A stretch of 64,000 nt of DNA from Bremia lactucae (Eukaryota; Oomycota; Peronosporomycetes; Peronosporales; Peronosporaceae): NCBI RefSeq assembly GCF_004359215.1, contig NC_090618.1, forward strand, positions 1,593,975 through 1,657,974, in the 5' to 3' direction. Positions 54,459-64,000 of this stretch are shown piece after piece. Made by a program: the position numbers and the translations under genes. Each line of letters begins with the position of its first letter. Position 1 is the stretch's first letter. Under the pieces are notes generated by a model. The model was not told where the DNA came from. It saw only the letters and a list, made by a program, of their open reading frames with translations, and searched no databases.

Positions 54459-55223
54459 ATGGCTACGGTGTGGCGTCGACCAGGCGTGTTGCTAAGCGGC
54501 GCTGCATTGTACGCTGGAGTAGCCTTTACTACATACGTGGTGCTCTACGATCCTAGAAAACGACAAGTTGATGGGGCTACGGCGACCGTAGATGACGCCA
54601 GGCGGCGGAAGATATTTGACACGAACGCAGCAAAGTACGACAAGGAAATCGACTGGGACGAACGACTCACGGGGATCTCGCTCATGCGACGTTTTCTGCT
54701 TCGAAAGGCTCAAGGCCACATTTTGGAGGTAGCAGCTGGAACGGGTCGCAATTTGGCATATTACTCGCCAACGTCGCATGCGACGTTAATAGACTTTAGC
54801 CGTGAAATGCTGAATCAAGCCTCAATTTCTCAGCAGCAGCGGTTGGCCAGCTGCGACCTTCAGGTCATGAGTGCTGAAAATCTGGTCTTTAATGACGACC
54901 AGTTTGACACAGTCGTGGATACGTTTGGTCTTTGCAGTATGGATGACCCCGTGCGCGCTTTAAAGGAGATGCAACGCGTGTGCAAGAAAACAAGTGGTCG
55001 CATCTTGCTGCTGGAACATGGACAAAGTAGCTTTGCGTGGCTCTCCGGTATCTTAGACAAATTTGCAAATCTTCACGCTCAGAAGTGGGGATGCCACTGG
55101 AACCGATGCATCGTGGCTTTATCAGATCAGACCGGACTGGAAGTTGAAACGATGCACCGCTTCCATTTTGGCACAACGTATTTCATTGTAGCCAAACCTC
55201 AAGCTGCAGGTGCTCACATCTGA
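54459..55223 (+). CDS. SAM-dependent methyltransferase, membrane-anchored (OMS1/METTL7-like)
   Basis: 254 residues from the ATG at 54459; the frame extends 12 nt upstream but only to a TTG. An N-terminal hydrophobic segment (about residues 10-30, SGAALYAGVAFTTYVVLY) suggests a membrane anchor. The class I SAM fold shows motif I at ILEVAAGTGRN (88-98), an acidic LIDFS at the end of beta 2, and DTVVDTFGLCSM as the post-II motif typical of the UbiE/OMS1 type. The C-terminus FHFGTTYFIVAKP is characteristic. Substrate unknown; yeast OMS1 is mitochondrial. The last 132 bp are repeated at 55968-56099. Confidence 0.85.
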   Translation: MATVWRRPGVLLSGAALYAGVAFTTYVVLYDPRKRQVDGATATVDDARRRKIFDTNAAKYDKEIDWDERLTGISLMRRFLLRKAQGHILEVAAGTGRNLAYYSPTSHATLIDFSREMLNQASISQQQRLASCDLQVMSAENLVFNDDQFDTVVDTFGLCSMDDPVRALKEMQRVCKKTSGRILLLEHGQSSFAWLSGILDKFANLHAQKWGCHWNRCIVALSDQTGLEVETMHRFHFGTTYFIVAKPQAAGAHI

Positions 55224-56842
55224 CGCTTCCTGCCAGTGCTGAAGGAAGTGGCAAAGGATCCAAGCAAACACGCCATTCTCTTTCGCACTTTACAACTGTT
55301 CGTCCATTCGAAGCCAATACTACCTTTCCATCGACGTATGTCACGGCAGTTCAACGAGATGATCGTTTTGGTCTGAAAAACGACAATGGCGCACGTGGCA
55401 TTCACACGGAGCGTCTGCGTCTGGAGATGAATGAACGCGTGATGCTTAGCTACTTTCTAACGCGTGTTCAAATGGAAGATCCCGACGTGATTGTTGGTCA
55501 TAATTTACACAAATACGTCTTGGAAGTATTACTCCCTCGAATCGATCATTTTAAACTCGGAGGCGTATGGTATAAGCTCACGCGACTTCGTCGTGGACGT
55601 CTCCATCCTTCTAATGAAGGAGTAGGCTGGAATGAGTATCGTATGGACGATATGGTCAATGGACGTTTGTTTTGTGATACTTATGTGTCGTCCAAAGAGC
55701 TCTTGGGATCCCAAACTACACACTGTCGTATTTGGTCGAGCGAATGTTATTGAAACAGCGATTAAATATTGAAATGACGGAAATTCCACAGCTTCTTCTT
55801 AGTGGTCCCGAGTTGTTTGTCAAGTTCTTGCGCCATACCCTCGACGATGCGATGTTTGTGCTTCATTTAATGCACAAACTTGAGATCGTACCGTTATCAA
55901 AACAGCTTGCTAATTTATGTGGGTACTTGTGGACCCGCACGCTTGAAGGAAACAAACGTGCGGAGCNTGCCACTGGAACCGAGACATCGTGGCTTTATTA
56001 GATCAGACCGGACTGGAAGTTGAAACGATGCACCGCTTCCATTTTGGCACAACGTATTTCATTGTAGCCAAACCTCAAGCTGCAGGTGCTCACATCTGAC
56101 GCTTCCTGCCAGTGCTGAAGGAAGTGGCAAAGGATCCAAGCAAACACGCCATTCTCTTTCGCACTTTACAACTGTTCGTCCATTCGAAGCCAATACTACC
56201 TTTCCATCGACGTATGTCACGGCAGTTCAACGAGATGATCGTTTTGGTCTGAAAAAAGACAATGGCGCACGTGGCATTCACACGGAGCGTCTGCGTCTGG
56301 AGATGAATGAACGCGTGATGCTTAGCTACTTTCTAACGCGTGTTCAAATGGAAGATCCCGACGTGATTGTTGGTCATAATTTACACAAATACGTCTTGGA
56401 AGTATTACTCTCTCGAATCGATCATTTTAAACTCGGAGGCGTATGGTCCAAGCTCACGCGACTTCGTCGTGGACGTCTTCATCCTTCTAATGAAGGAGTA
56501 GGTTGGAATGAGTATCGTATGGACGATATGGTCAATGGACGTTTGTTCTGTGATACTTATGTGTCGTCCAAAGAGCTCTTGGGATCCCAAACTACACACT
56601 GTCGTATTTGGTCGAGCGAATGTTATTGAAACAGCGATTAAATATTGAAATGACGGAAATTCCACAGCTTCTTCTTAATGGTCCCGAGTTGTTTGTCAAG
56701 TTCTTGCGCCATACCCTCGACGATGCGATGTTTGTGCTTCATTTAATGCACAAACTTGAGATCGTACCGTTATCAAAACAGCTTGCTAATTTATGTGGGT
56801 ACTTGTGGACCCGCACGCTTGAAGGAAACAAACGTGCGGAGC
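55092..56842 (+). repeat. 875-bp tandem duplication joined by a single N
   Basis: 55092-55966 and 55968-56842 match with about one difference per hundred bases and share the frameshift near 55713/56590. Each starts in the methyltransferase 3' end and ends inside the polymerase. The N at 55967 marks the join. Confidence 0.9.
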
Positions 56843-59002
56843 AAATTGAGTACCTCTTGCTTCATGAATTTACGCATTCGAAACACAAGTTTATTGTACC
56901 TGAAAAGTATAAAACGCGTCACGAAGCGGACAAGTCGAGTACAAAACGAGAAGCGTCGTATGCTGGTGGCATGGTCTTTGCACCGAAAAAAGGTCTTACG
57001 ACAACTTTGTCGTGTTGCTCGATTTCATGAGTTTGTATCCGTCGATTATTCGAGTACGTTATGGAATGCTTGAGTGTCGAAAGGACTTGGGAACAACTGA
57101 CGTTTTGGTATTGTGATTGACATGAATAGGAGTATAATATTTGTTTTACGACCGTCGAGCGACAAATCACGAAAGACGCCACTGGAGGTTCTTTGAAACG
57201 AAAGAAAACGACAATCTCTGCGATTGAAGACAAAGAGGCTCTTAACGGCAAAGATGCGACTTTTGAAGGTGCTGCGTTCAGTGATGACTCGAAGATTCCT
57301 TCATTACCAAGTAGTGCAAGTAAACCTGGCATCTTACCGGCTGTAATCAAACGATTATTGGACTCTCGAAAGCAAGTAAAGCAACAATTGCAAATTGAAT
57401 TGCAAGCTGGCAACGTTGAGAAAGCTGCTTTATTGGATGTGCGTCAGAGAGCGATTAAATTGACGGCCAATTCCATGTACGGATGCTTAGGCTTTCGATA
57501 TTCGCGGCTCTACGCCAAACCCATTGCTGCGTTGATTACCTCCACGGGGCGACAGACTTTGCAACGCGCCAAGGAAGTCGCCGAGCACGAGTGTGGCTAC
57601 GATGTAATTTACGGGGATACGGACTCGATTATGGTGGATTCACGCACGGAGAATCTTGACGAAGCCAAGCGCATTGGTAGTGACATTCAAACGCAGTGTA
57701 ACAAGCATTTTAAGCTCTTGGAGCTGGAAGTGGATGCTATTTTCAAGCGTCTGTTGTTGTTAAATAAGAAGAAATACGCGGCCTTGGTATTGAAAGAACA
57801 ACCACAGTGTGAACCTTTGTTTGAAAAGGAAGTCAAGGGATTGGATCTTGTACGTCGGGATTGGTGTGTCCTTTCAAAGCCGTGGGAAATGCGAATCTTG
57901 ATTTTATTTGTCGGGAAATTCCCGTGAAGAAGTGGTGGAAAGTATTCATGAACATCTTGAACAAGTGGCCGAGCGTATGCGTTCAAATATAGAGCCATTG
58001 GAACAATATGTCATTACAAAGAGTTAAAATAAACAACCAGAACAGTACCCGGATCGCGCCAAACAGTATCACGTGCAAGTCGCGCTTGCTCTACGTAGTA
58101 TGGGAAAACCCGTGGGGGCAGGCACTCATATTCCTTACGTGCTTTGCAAGGAAGAAGAACCAAGTAGTAAACGTCGAGCTTACGACCCTGACGAAGTCCA
58201 ACGTGCGAATGGAAAGCTAAGTATCGATATTGAGTGGTATCTCGAGTCCCAGATTCATCCACCTGTTAATCGTTTGTGTGCGCATATCGAAGGAACATCG
58301 AGTCCTCAATTAGCGCACTGTTTGGGTCTCGATACGACGAGATTCTCGCATGCGACGAGTCCTTTTGGAGACGAAAAGGATCCAAACGACGCAATTCCAA
58401 GTGTCCTTCAGAACGATACCGATCGCTTTCAACAGTGCGTGCCTTTGGAAATCACGTGTGATCAATGTAAGATATCAAGTGCTTTTCCGGGGGTCTTTTA
58501 TTCTTACGAGAAGGATGGCATGGTACTGTCGAGTGGCCTGTTTTGTCCTGTATGCAAGGCGGATTTCTGGGGGTTTGATCAAGAAGGCATTAACGGGAAT
58601 CGTGGTGATGATTTTGAAGCGATTCTTTCCAATCGACTTCATCTTGCAACGCGTCAAGCCACGAAGAAATACTACGAAGCGTGGACGATTTGTACGGACG
58701 TGACGTGTAAGACACGGACACAGAAACAATCGCTACGTGGGAATGGCAACATTTGCTCCGCGGCGGGATGCCGCGCACCGATTACGCTCGAGTATCCCGA
58801 CAGTGCGTTGTATACGCAATTAAAGTATTTCGAGTCGCTTTTTAATGTCGAGCGTGCACGAAAGAAGATTCAAGCGCGTGTATCTGGATTGAGTGAGACA
58901 ATCGACGTGCCAAGGTTCTCCGAGCGTCATGATGCGGTGCTGCAGAAGTTGCTTACTCAAGCGAAAGAGGTACGACTGTTGTCGAGGATTAATTATTGTT
59001 GA
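55224..59002 (+). pseudogene. DNA polymerase alpha catalytic subunit, broken and 5'-truncated
   Basis: Family B polymerase blocks in order: inactive-exonuclease region with LEMNERVMLSYFL and DPDVIVGHN (55427-), LRHTLDDAMFVLHLMHKLEI and ASYAGGMVFAPKKGL, motif A DFMSLYPSII, motif B KLTANSMYGCLGF, motif C YGDTDSIM (about 57613-57636), then the C-terminal zinc module with paired CxxC (58073-59002). A real intron, 57054-57129 (gtacgt..aatag), separates motif A from EYNICFTT. Lesions: one-base losses near 55713 (again near 56590) and 56997, frame changes near 57880 and 57910, and TAA at 58025. The gene's N-terminal third is absent; its frame runs straight out of the methyltransferase 3' end. It would prime replication with primase, so an intact copy must exist elsewhere. 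Confidence 0.88.
55967..55967. other. Single N at a sequence join
   Basis: Lies exactly between the two 875-bp copies. Confidence 0.9.
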
Positions 59003-59861
59003 AAAGGTGGGTTCTAATGGAGAACGTTTTGTCGTTTTGCAGACTGTAGAACGGAATGAATACAATTGGGTGAAACCTTCCATCTGGCAGACATTGTTCA
59101 CATGATGACAATCCTTTGTCATTGCTTTCGTTGTCGTGTGCTCTTGTACGAAAAAGATGGTGTTTAAATGCGTGAAAATCGGATTCATTACGACTCGAGT
59201 AGTAGCCATTCTTTGCGTGCTTTTGCATTCTCACAGAGTCGAGCTACATGAAAATACAGTGCATGTTTAACTTGAATACATATGAAAGAAGGTTCTTGTT
59301 TCACGTTCACTGTAACCAATAATAGACCCTCTTCTTCGGTAGCATGGATCGATTTGCTGAACTCGAGACTACACTCGAGGTGTCATAGTTACGATTTAAA
59401 AAGTGTCTTTCATGACATTTTCGACACAGCAAAGAAGCTCATGCAACTGTCGCTAAAACGAGTCATACAACAGAGTCAACGTGCGCGGAATCCGTCGATT
59501 AAGCACACTTGAACCGTGTAAAAGAGCACTACAATTCTCGTACCAAGCGGAGCAACATCGACACTTGATTCTATTCGTACAGATATCATCTCGGAAGTAC
59601 CTACACATATTTCCATGAGTGTTGTAGGAGCTGCATTACTTTTTTTGCGACTTTAGACCCTGCAGGAACGAACTAAGACTGTTTTGAACGGCAAGTTTCG
59701 CTCCATCGACGTGATTTTTCGTCTTTTTTTTTTTCGTTTTGGTCCATCAAGAAGCTTTCGAGGTGGACTGGGAGGCACTGCGAAAAAACTCGTTAACACG
59801 GACTCCCCCTCCTTTAGAATAACCGCAGAAGTATCCTTGTCATTCGTCGCATGGACGGCCC
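59003..59861. other. No gene recognised
   Basis: Downstream of the polymerase fragment and of the convergent zinc-ribbon gene. Contains short open frames and a poly-T run near 59725; nothing conserved seen. Confidence 0.45.
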
Positions 59862-60559
59862 TCACCGCTTCCGTCTCTTGGTTTCTCGCACTCGCTTTAG
59901 ACTCTTGATCTTATATACAGTTGACGAACCCGGTCGATCCGATGTATGCTGACACCGACGGCAGGTTATCCTCTATGGAAGAATATCACGTTACCATCTG
60001 TCAACCACACACGCATTCAATTAAGTATCCCCATGCAAAACGTACCAAAATTGTCGAAAGCGTCTCTCGCACTAAACGTGGCCAATTTAAGCCATTTTGA
60101 AGCTGTGCACGGCGTTGCTGCTTAACCAAACGTCGATTTAGCGGCGACTTGCGGGACTGCGGCAACACACGCACGTCCGCTGGCACGCTAGGCACAACAA
60201 GTCCTCCACACTTTTCACAAATGAAGTCGAGTACTGATTGCGGGGAGCTGTGCGTGGCTCGAGCGAGCAAGCTGCATCATCGAGGCACTAAAACCCAAGT
60301 CATAATATCGATTCGTAACATAATTCAATCTTAGCAATGGAGGAGCGTACATCATGTGGTGCGCGAGCGTCGAATTCGTTGGCAATAGCGCATGGGCGGA
60401 GGTCCAAAGATACGTAAAGCGTTTCTCCAATTGCCGCGTGTATTCAGCGCTTGTCACCTTAATTTCGGGGAGATGGAGTGGCGCGTGAGCTTCCATTACT
60501 GCACACGACGTCTTAGGGCTACGTATATCGACACTTAAATTCTTTAAGAAAGCTTTCAT
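59862..60559 (-). CDS. Zinc-ribbon protein, RNase P Rpr2/Rpp21/SNM1-like
   Basis: ATG at 60559. The last exon (59862-59972, 36 residues) carries CRRCQHTSDRPGS and a basic KRVRETKRRKR tail. It joins through a 73-nt intron (59973-60045, gtacgt..catag, phase 0) to a stretch with FICEKCGG, giving a C-x2-C...C-x2-C ribbon. Upstream, TYLWTSAHALLPTNSTLAHH resembles the helical N-terminus of Rpr2-type proteins. Between about 60250 and 60330 the frame changes; I could not find a clean intron, so this may be an unseen splice or a frameshift. The family call is from architecture only. Rpr2/Rpp21 are protein subunits of RNase P/MRP. Confidence 0.5.
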
Positions 60560-60697
60560 CCGAGTGTGACAAAATAAACAACACCAATTCAGATATTTCA
60601 GTTCAATACTTCGATAGACGCATTGTATAGAATGTACGTCAAAGCAATCTTTATTGGTTATAATAAAGCAAACATGATGCAAATAGAATTCAATTAA

Positions 60698-63030
60698 CTA
60701 GATTCTTCCAGTGCCCAACTCGATGAAAATGACCAGCTTTTTGTCGCAGAGCCTCGTGCTGCCATCATCCATGCACTGTACTTTCTGCAATTCTTGATTC
60801 TCCATCCCAACTATTTTGTGTAGAGTCGACCCACCTGAAATGCGATAAACATTTATCGGTGACAAATTCTGTTCTCGCACAAATGTTGCATATCTTTCCT
60901 CCCTCGTAAAATATTTATTCTGCAATTTCCTCGTTACCACCAAATGCACTTTGGACTCAACGGGTACACACAACAGTATCTCTTTCATTGTTTGAAGAGG
61001 CAGAGGCTGTCCATGATCCTTGCATTCGCAAGAAATCTCCCCGCAACCAATACAAAAGTCGATCTTATCACAGTTTTTACTTCGAACGAGATCGCCGAAA
61101 TAATAAATTTGTCATCAAGCAGCCAAGCTGGCCATTCCACGTTTGGAGGAGACAGGAATGGAACGACCAAATTCCCGCTTGTCTCAACGCCTCGAGGTAA
61201 TTCGATTCTCCCATCTTGTGACCTGACGCCCAACTCGTACAAAAGCCGACCCAAAAATGTCGGGAATGCCCCCCCGCCGAGTCCGTCAACATGACTCGCC
61301 AACACGACGGCCGCTGAAACCAATGCTTCGAGACGCTGCCCATCGTTGATAGGCTGGTTAGTATTATGAAAATACATTGTGGTAGTCGATACTGACGCTA
61401 GGACCTCACGCAAGGGATGGTCAAACGGACGATAATCCAAACCGCCGGTCAAAGTCAAGTGTAGTAACACGTCATTCGCTGGGTGAGGAAACACACTACG
61501 ACATTCCCAGGTACGTTTGTCTTCAGCTTTGATCTTGGCTTCGTTGCCTTTGATATCTGCGACTTTATACAGTTCGCCGGTTGGCGTCAGCATCAGCCTG
61601 AACATCGTCTTTTCATCTAAGCAAGCATAATGACTGTCAATCAAATTCACTTTACCGTCTTCAGCACGATAACTTGAGCAGAGCAACAAGCACAGCTGAC
61701 CAATCTTGAACTCGTGAAGTCGTTTTGGCTTCATATCGGCAAACTGTGGTGCCAAATGTCCAACCAGCGCATTTAAATAATTTGCTGTATTGCTGCCCTC
61801 ACTCCACCGATTTCTCCGCATATACTGGACAGCTGTCCAAGCGAAGAGCGGCCGACTATTAGCGATAATGCCTTGTAAAACGGTTGGCAGTATCATAATG
61901 TCACTGTCGATCGCAGTACGAGGTAAAAGTGGATGCACTATGCACCACAGATAATCAAAAGCGTTTCTAGATCCAGCGGAAACCGAGACCAAGTTTCGTG
62001 CCGTGCCACTCGTGGAGCTGACTATCACAACAAGTCCAAACGATCGAAATATGTTTCTCATGAGACGAAGTCGACATTTTTGATCAAAAGCCTCGTTGGT
62101 GCTTGATGTGGCTTCTCTGTTAATTTCACGTGGAAATTCATCTAGGAAAAAGATGAAGGGCTTCTTTCCACTCGCAGCTCGATCTTCGAGTGCCGTTTTC
62201 ACAGCTTGGCGAGTCTTAACGGTTTCATCAACTTTATTTTTTCCAAGCAGTGCAGCTTGAATAAATCCATAAAGAGACAGATTCTCTATACCTCGCAATT
62301 TTGTAATGCTGCCGATATCGCACCGATCTTGTATGTTTTTATAGTCTTTATTAAGGCAAAAGCTGAAAGCATCGGTACGTGATGAATACGCTGCACTGAT
62401 GTCTTGTACTTTATCAGGTACCTTATTACACCATATGTAGAAAACATCAAATTCTCCTGTGGCGTTCAAGTTGAATGCCATTTGCGTCTTTCCCATACCA
62501 GACGAGCTTTCCAAAACAACAAACGGTGTGGTGTCAAAATTGCCTTCGAGGATTGCGCGGATTGCTTTCGAGAGTGACTCGACTTGTTCATGCCTCGCAA
62601 GTGTCTTGGAGAGAGACTCATACCCTTCCACAAATCTAGCTTCGCCGCTGTTCGGCGAAATGGTGAGTGGGACCTCATTTGGAAGCACCACCAGCACGTG
62701 AATTTGGTCTGGCTGCGGCGCGGGCATTTGGTTTTCGTTCAGACAACGCTGGATAGACCAAATTGCCCTTAATGGCATACAATCAAGCATACTTGTGATG
62801 TCATCATGCACATTTCCCCTTTCGAGTTGCTGTGCACTCGGCTCGCTTTCTGACAGCCACGCGTCCCCCTTCCTCGCCAAGTACAGCTCGAGATCGCTAG
62901 CATCGCATTTAACTTTGCTTGGAATTTTAGCTTTAATGGCGTCCTTTAAGGCCCCGACTATCTTCTTTTCGTCGATATCCACAGGGAACACGGCTTTCAC
63001 TCCGATTACGGCACATACGAGCTCCAGCAT
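60698..63030 (-). pseudogene. CRN (Crinkler) effector with P-loop NTPase domain, frameshifted C-terminus
   Basis: The ATG at 63030 starts the CRN header (MLELVCAVIG); the frame before it has only a TTG. LELYLARK lies at residues 47-54 (LYLAR variant of LFLAK) and HVLVVLP at 111-117. A STAND-like NTPase follows: Walker A variant SSSGMGKT (175-182; the usual first Gly is Ser) and Walker B FIFFLDE (292-298). The frame stops at 60985, giving 681 residues. A second frame, ending at 60698 and readable back to about 61075, is clearly the native continuation: it holds a Cys-rich segment and the conserved end (MKEILLCVPVESKVHLV). The break falls near a five-A run at about 61072-61076. Either a recent lesion or a homopolymer sequencing error. 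Confidence 0.82.
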
Positions 63031-63253
63031 TTTTGTTTCGTCTTTCTCTTTTGAATTGTGAACCCGAAAATCCGCAAGAGTAACGAGCCCTCTCCCAAGA
63101 GGTCGCAAGATCTCGAGGCTTAGGGTTCCATTTCAAACCATCAAAAGATTTAATTTAATTTGATTGGCGTACAATATATAACTAGCGCGACATGCATGAT
63201 GTAACGGGACGAAGTTGTCCCAATGTTTCACTAATTTATTAAGCACAATTTGT
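63031..63253. promoter_or_regulatory. Upstream region of the NTPase-type CRN
   Basis: Holds the presumed promoter and 5' UTR of the minus-strand CRN. No individual element recognised. Confidence 0.3.
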
Positions 63254-63470
63254 GTAACGGATGTACGTAACATAAGAACTATTTCCTAAGAACGAAAGGA
63301 AATAAGCAAAGAAGTGCAAATAATTAGTTTTATTAATTATTTGACTGAAAAGATATAATATTACCAAATATGGTAATATCGACGCAGCAAAATTAGGCAA
63401 GATATGAGATCTATCGATAGGCTGATTTGGTCAGAATCAACCTAACCTTTTTTTCACACAGATGACAGTC
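63254..63470 (+). repeat. LTR fragment related to 38700-39243
   Basis: Begins tgtaacgga and shares the blocks actatttccta, ttttattaatt.ttgact, ccaaat.tggtaat and gacgcaa in the same order as the start of the LTR at 38700. Clearly diverged. About 220 bp upstream of the CRN start. Confidence 0.6.
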
Positions 63471-63816
63471 AATATAGCTATTTTAATTTTGCGCATTTGA
63501 ACAGGAAGCCTCATGACGCAACCGATTGACAGCGTTAAACTGATGCGAAAGCGCTAATATTCCCAGCACAACAACCTTTCATAAGGTTCCGATTGCGAGA
63601 CGACGCCAGAACACCCTCTAATTGAGGAGAGTAATCTCACTGTGTGGTCATGTCCTACGGCTCATTGTGCTTATTAAAAAGCGTCTAGTGTGCTATTTAG
63701 GATCGATGTGGTAGGTAGTATCATGAGCGCAAGGTATGACAGTAGCTTCATAAGCTTGGTCACAAACCGTGCTTGAATGAGTCAATACACATCGAGCAGC
63801 CGGACATTTGTCGGAC
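63471..63816. other. No gene recognised
   Basis: Short stretch between the LTR fragment and the duplicated exon; nothing identified. Confidence 0.4.
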
Positions 63817-64000
63817 GGACGGCCCTCACCGCTTCCGTCTCTTGGGTTTCTCGCACTCGCTTTAGAATCTTGATCTTGTATACAGTTGACGCACCCGGTC
63901 GATCCGATGTATGCTGACACCGACGGCAGGTTATCCTCTATGAAAGAATATCACGTTACCATCTGTCAACCACACACGCATTCAATTAAGTATCCCCATG
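63817..64000 (-). pseudogene. Partial duplicate of the zinc-ribbon gene (last exon and intron), cut by window edge
   Basis: Direct repeat of 59853-60035 with a few substitutions. It includes the same acceptor, the CRRCQHTSDRPG exon and part of the intron. One extra base in the basic tail (ggg versus gg near 63845) destroys the original stop and reading frame. It may continue past the window. Confidence 0.8.

Noticed and set aside
60698..60988. Separate small gene starting at the ATG overlapping the CRN stop
   Set aside because: The same frame is readable upstream of that ATG into CRN-like Cys-rich sequence, so it is better explained as the frameshifted CRN C-terminus.

Overview
This is eukaryotic DNA from an oomycete, most likely a downy mildew or Phytophthora-type plant pathogen. 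The evidence is two families of Crinkler (CRN) effector genes with LxLFLAK/LYLAR and HVLVVLP signatures, short introns of about 60-80 nt with GT..AG borders, and dense Ty3/gypsy (chromodomain-type) and LINE retrotransposons. I cannot fix the species from the sequence.

Layout. (1) 1-5458: tandem segmental duplication of a CRN gene with its upstream flank. Copy A is frameshifted; copy B (4149-5381) is intact, ends in an HNH-nuclease-like domain and carries a 44-codon internal tandem duplication. (2) 5559-22000: degenerate Ty3/gypsy elements in both orientations, with LTRs, a plus-strand polyprotein ending in a chromodomain (8733-13333), and head-to-head LTR/gag pairs that form palindromes. (3) 22095-28643: the 5' three quarters of a LINE, cut by an 858-N gap. 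(4) 29502-36096: a small membrane-anchored protein truncated by the gap, then a large multi-exon gene on the minus strand (PH-like, CLU-like and RCC1 segments). (5) 36097-40152: LTR/gag DNA that is an inverted copy of 16.67-19.26 kb. (6) 40154-52038: inverted copy of (4) and (3), containing a decayed RCC1 gene and the 3' three quarters of the same LINE. (7) 52139-64000: more ordinary gene space. It holds an MCM-binding protein gene (spliced), a divergently transcribed OMS1/METTL7-like methyltransferase, a broken DNA polymerase alpha catalytic-subunit gene with a tandem 0.87-kb duplication, a zinc-ribbon gene resembling RNase P Rpr2/Rpp21, a CRN with a P-loop NTPase domain (C-terminus frameshifted), and a partial duplicate of the zinc-ribbon gene at the right edge.

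Main interpretation. The two LINE pieces look like overlapping parts of one insertion. The 5' junction (22079-22094), the 3' junction (45171-45186) and an empty site (31065-31080) all carry the same 16-bp target sequence. Distance arithmetic across the 858-N gap gives exactly the spacing expected if the left piece really continues as the right piece. The large inverted structure is therefore probably part assembly or haplotype artefact and part real duplication: the RCC1 copies differ by scattered substitutions and frameshifts. Single-N joins at 40153 and 55967 also sit at duplicated sequence. Functional genes that look intact are the CRN-HNH, the RCC1/CLU gene (31296-35800), the MCM-binding protein and the methyltransferase.
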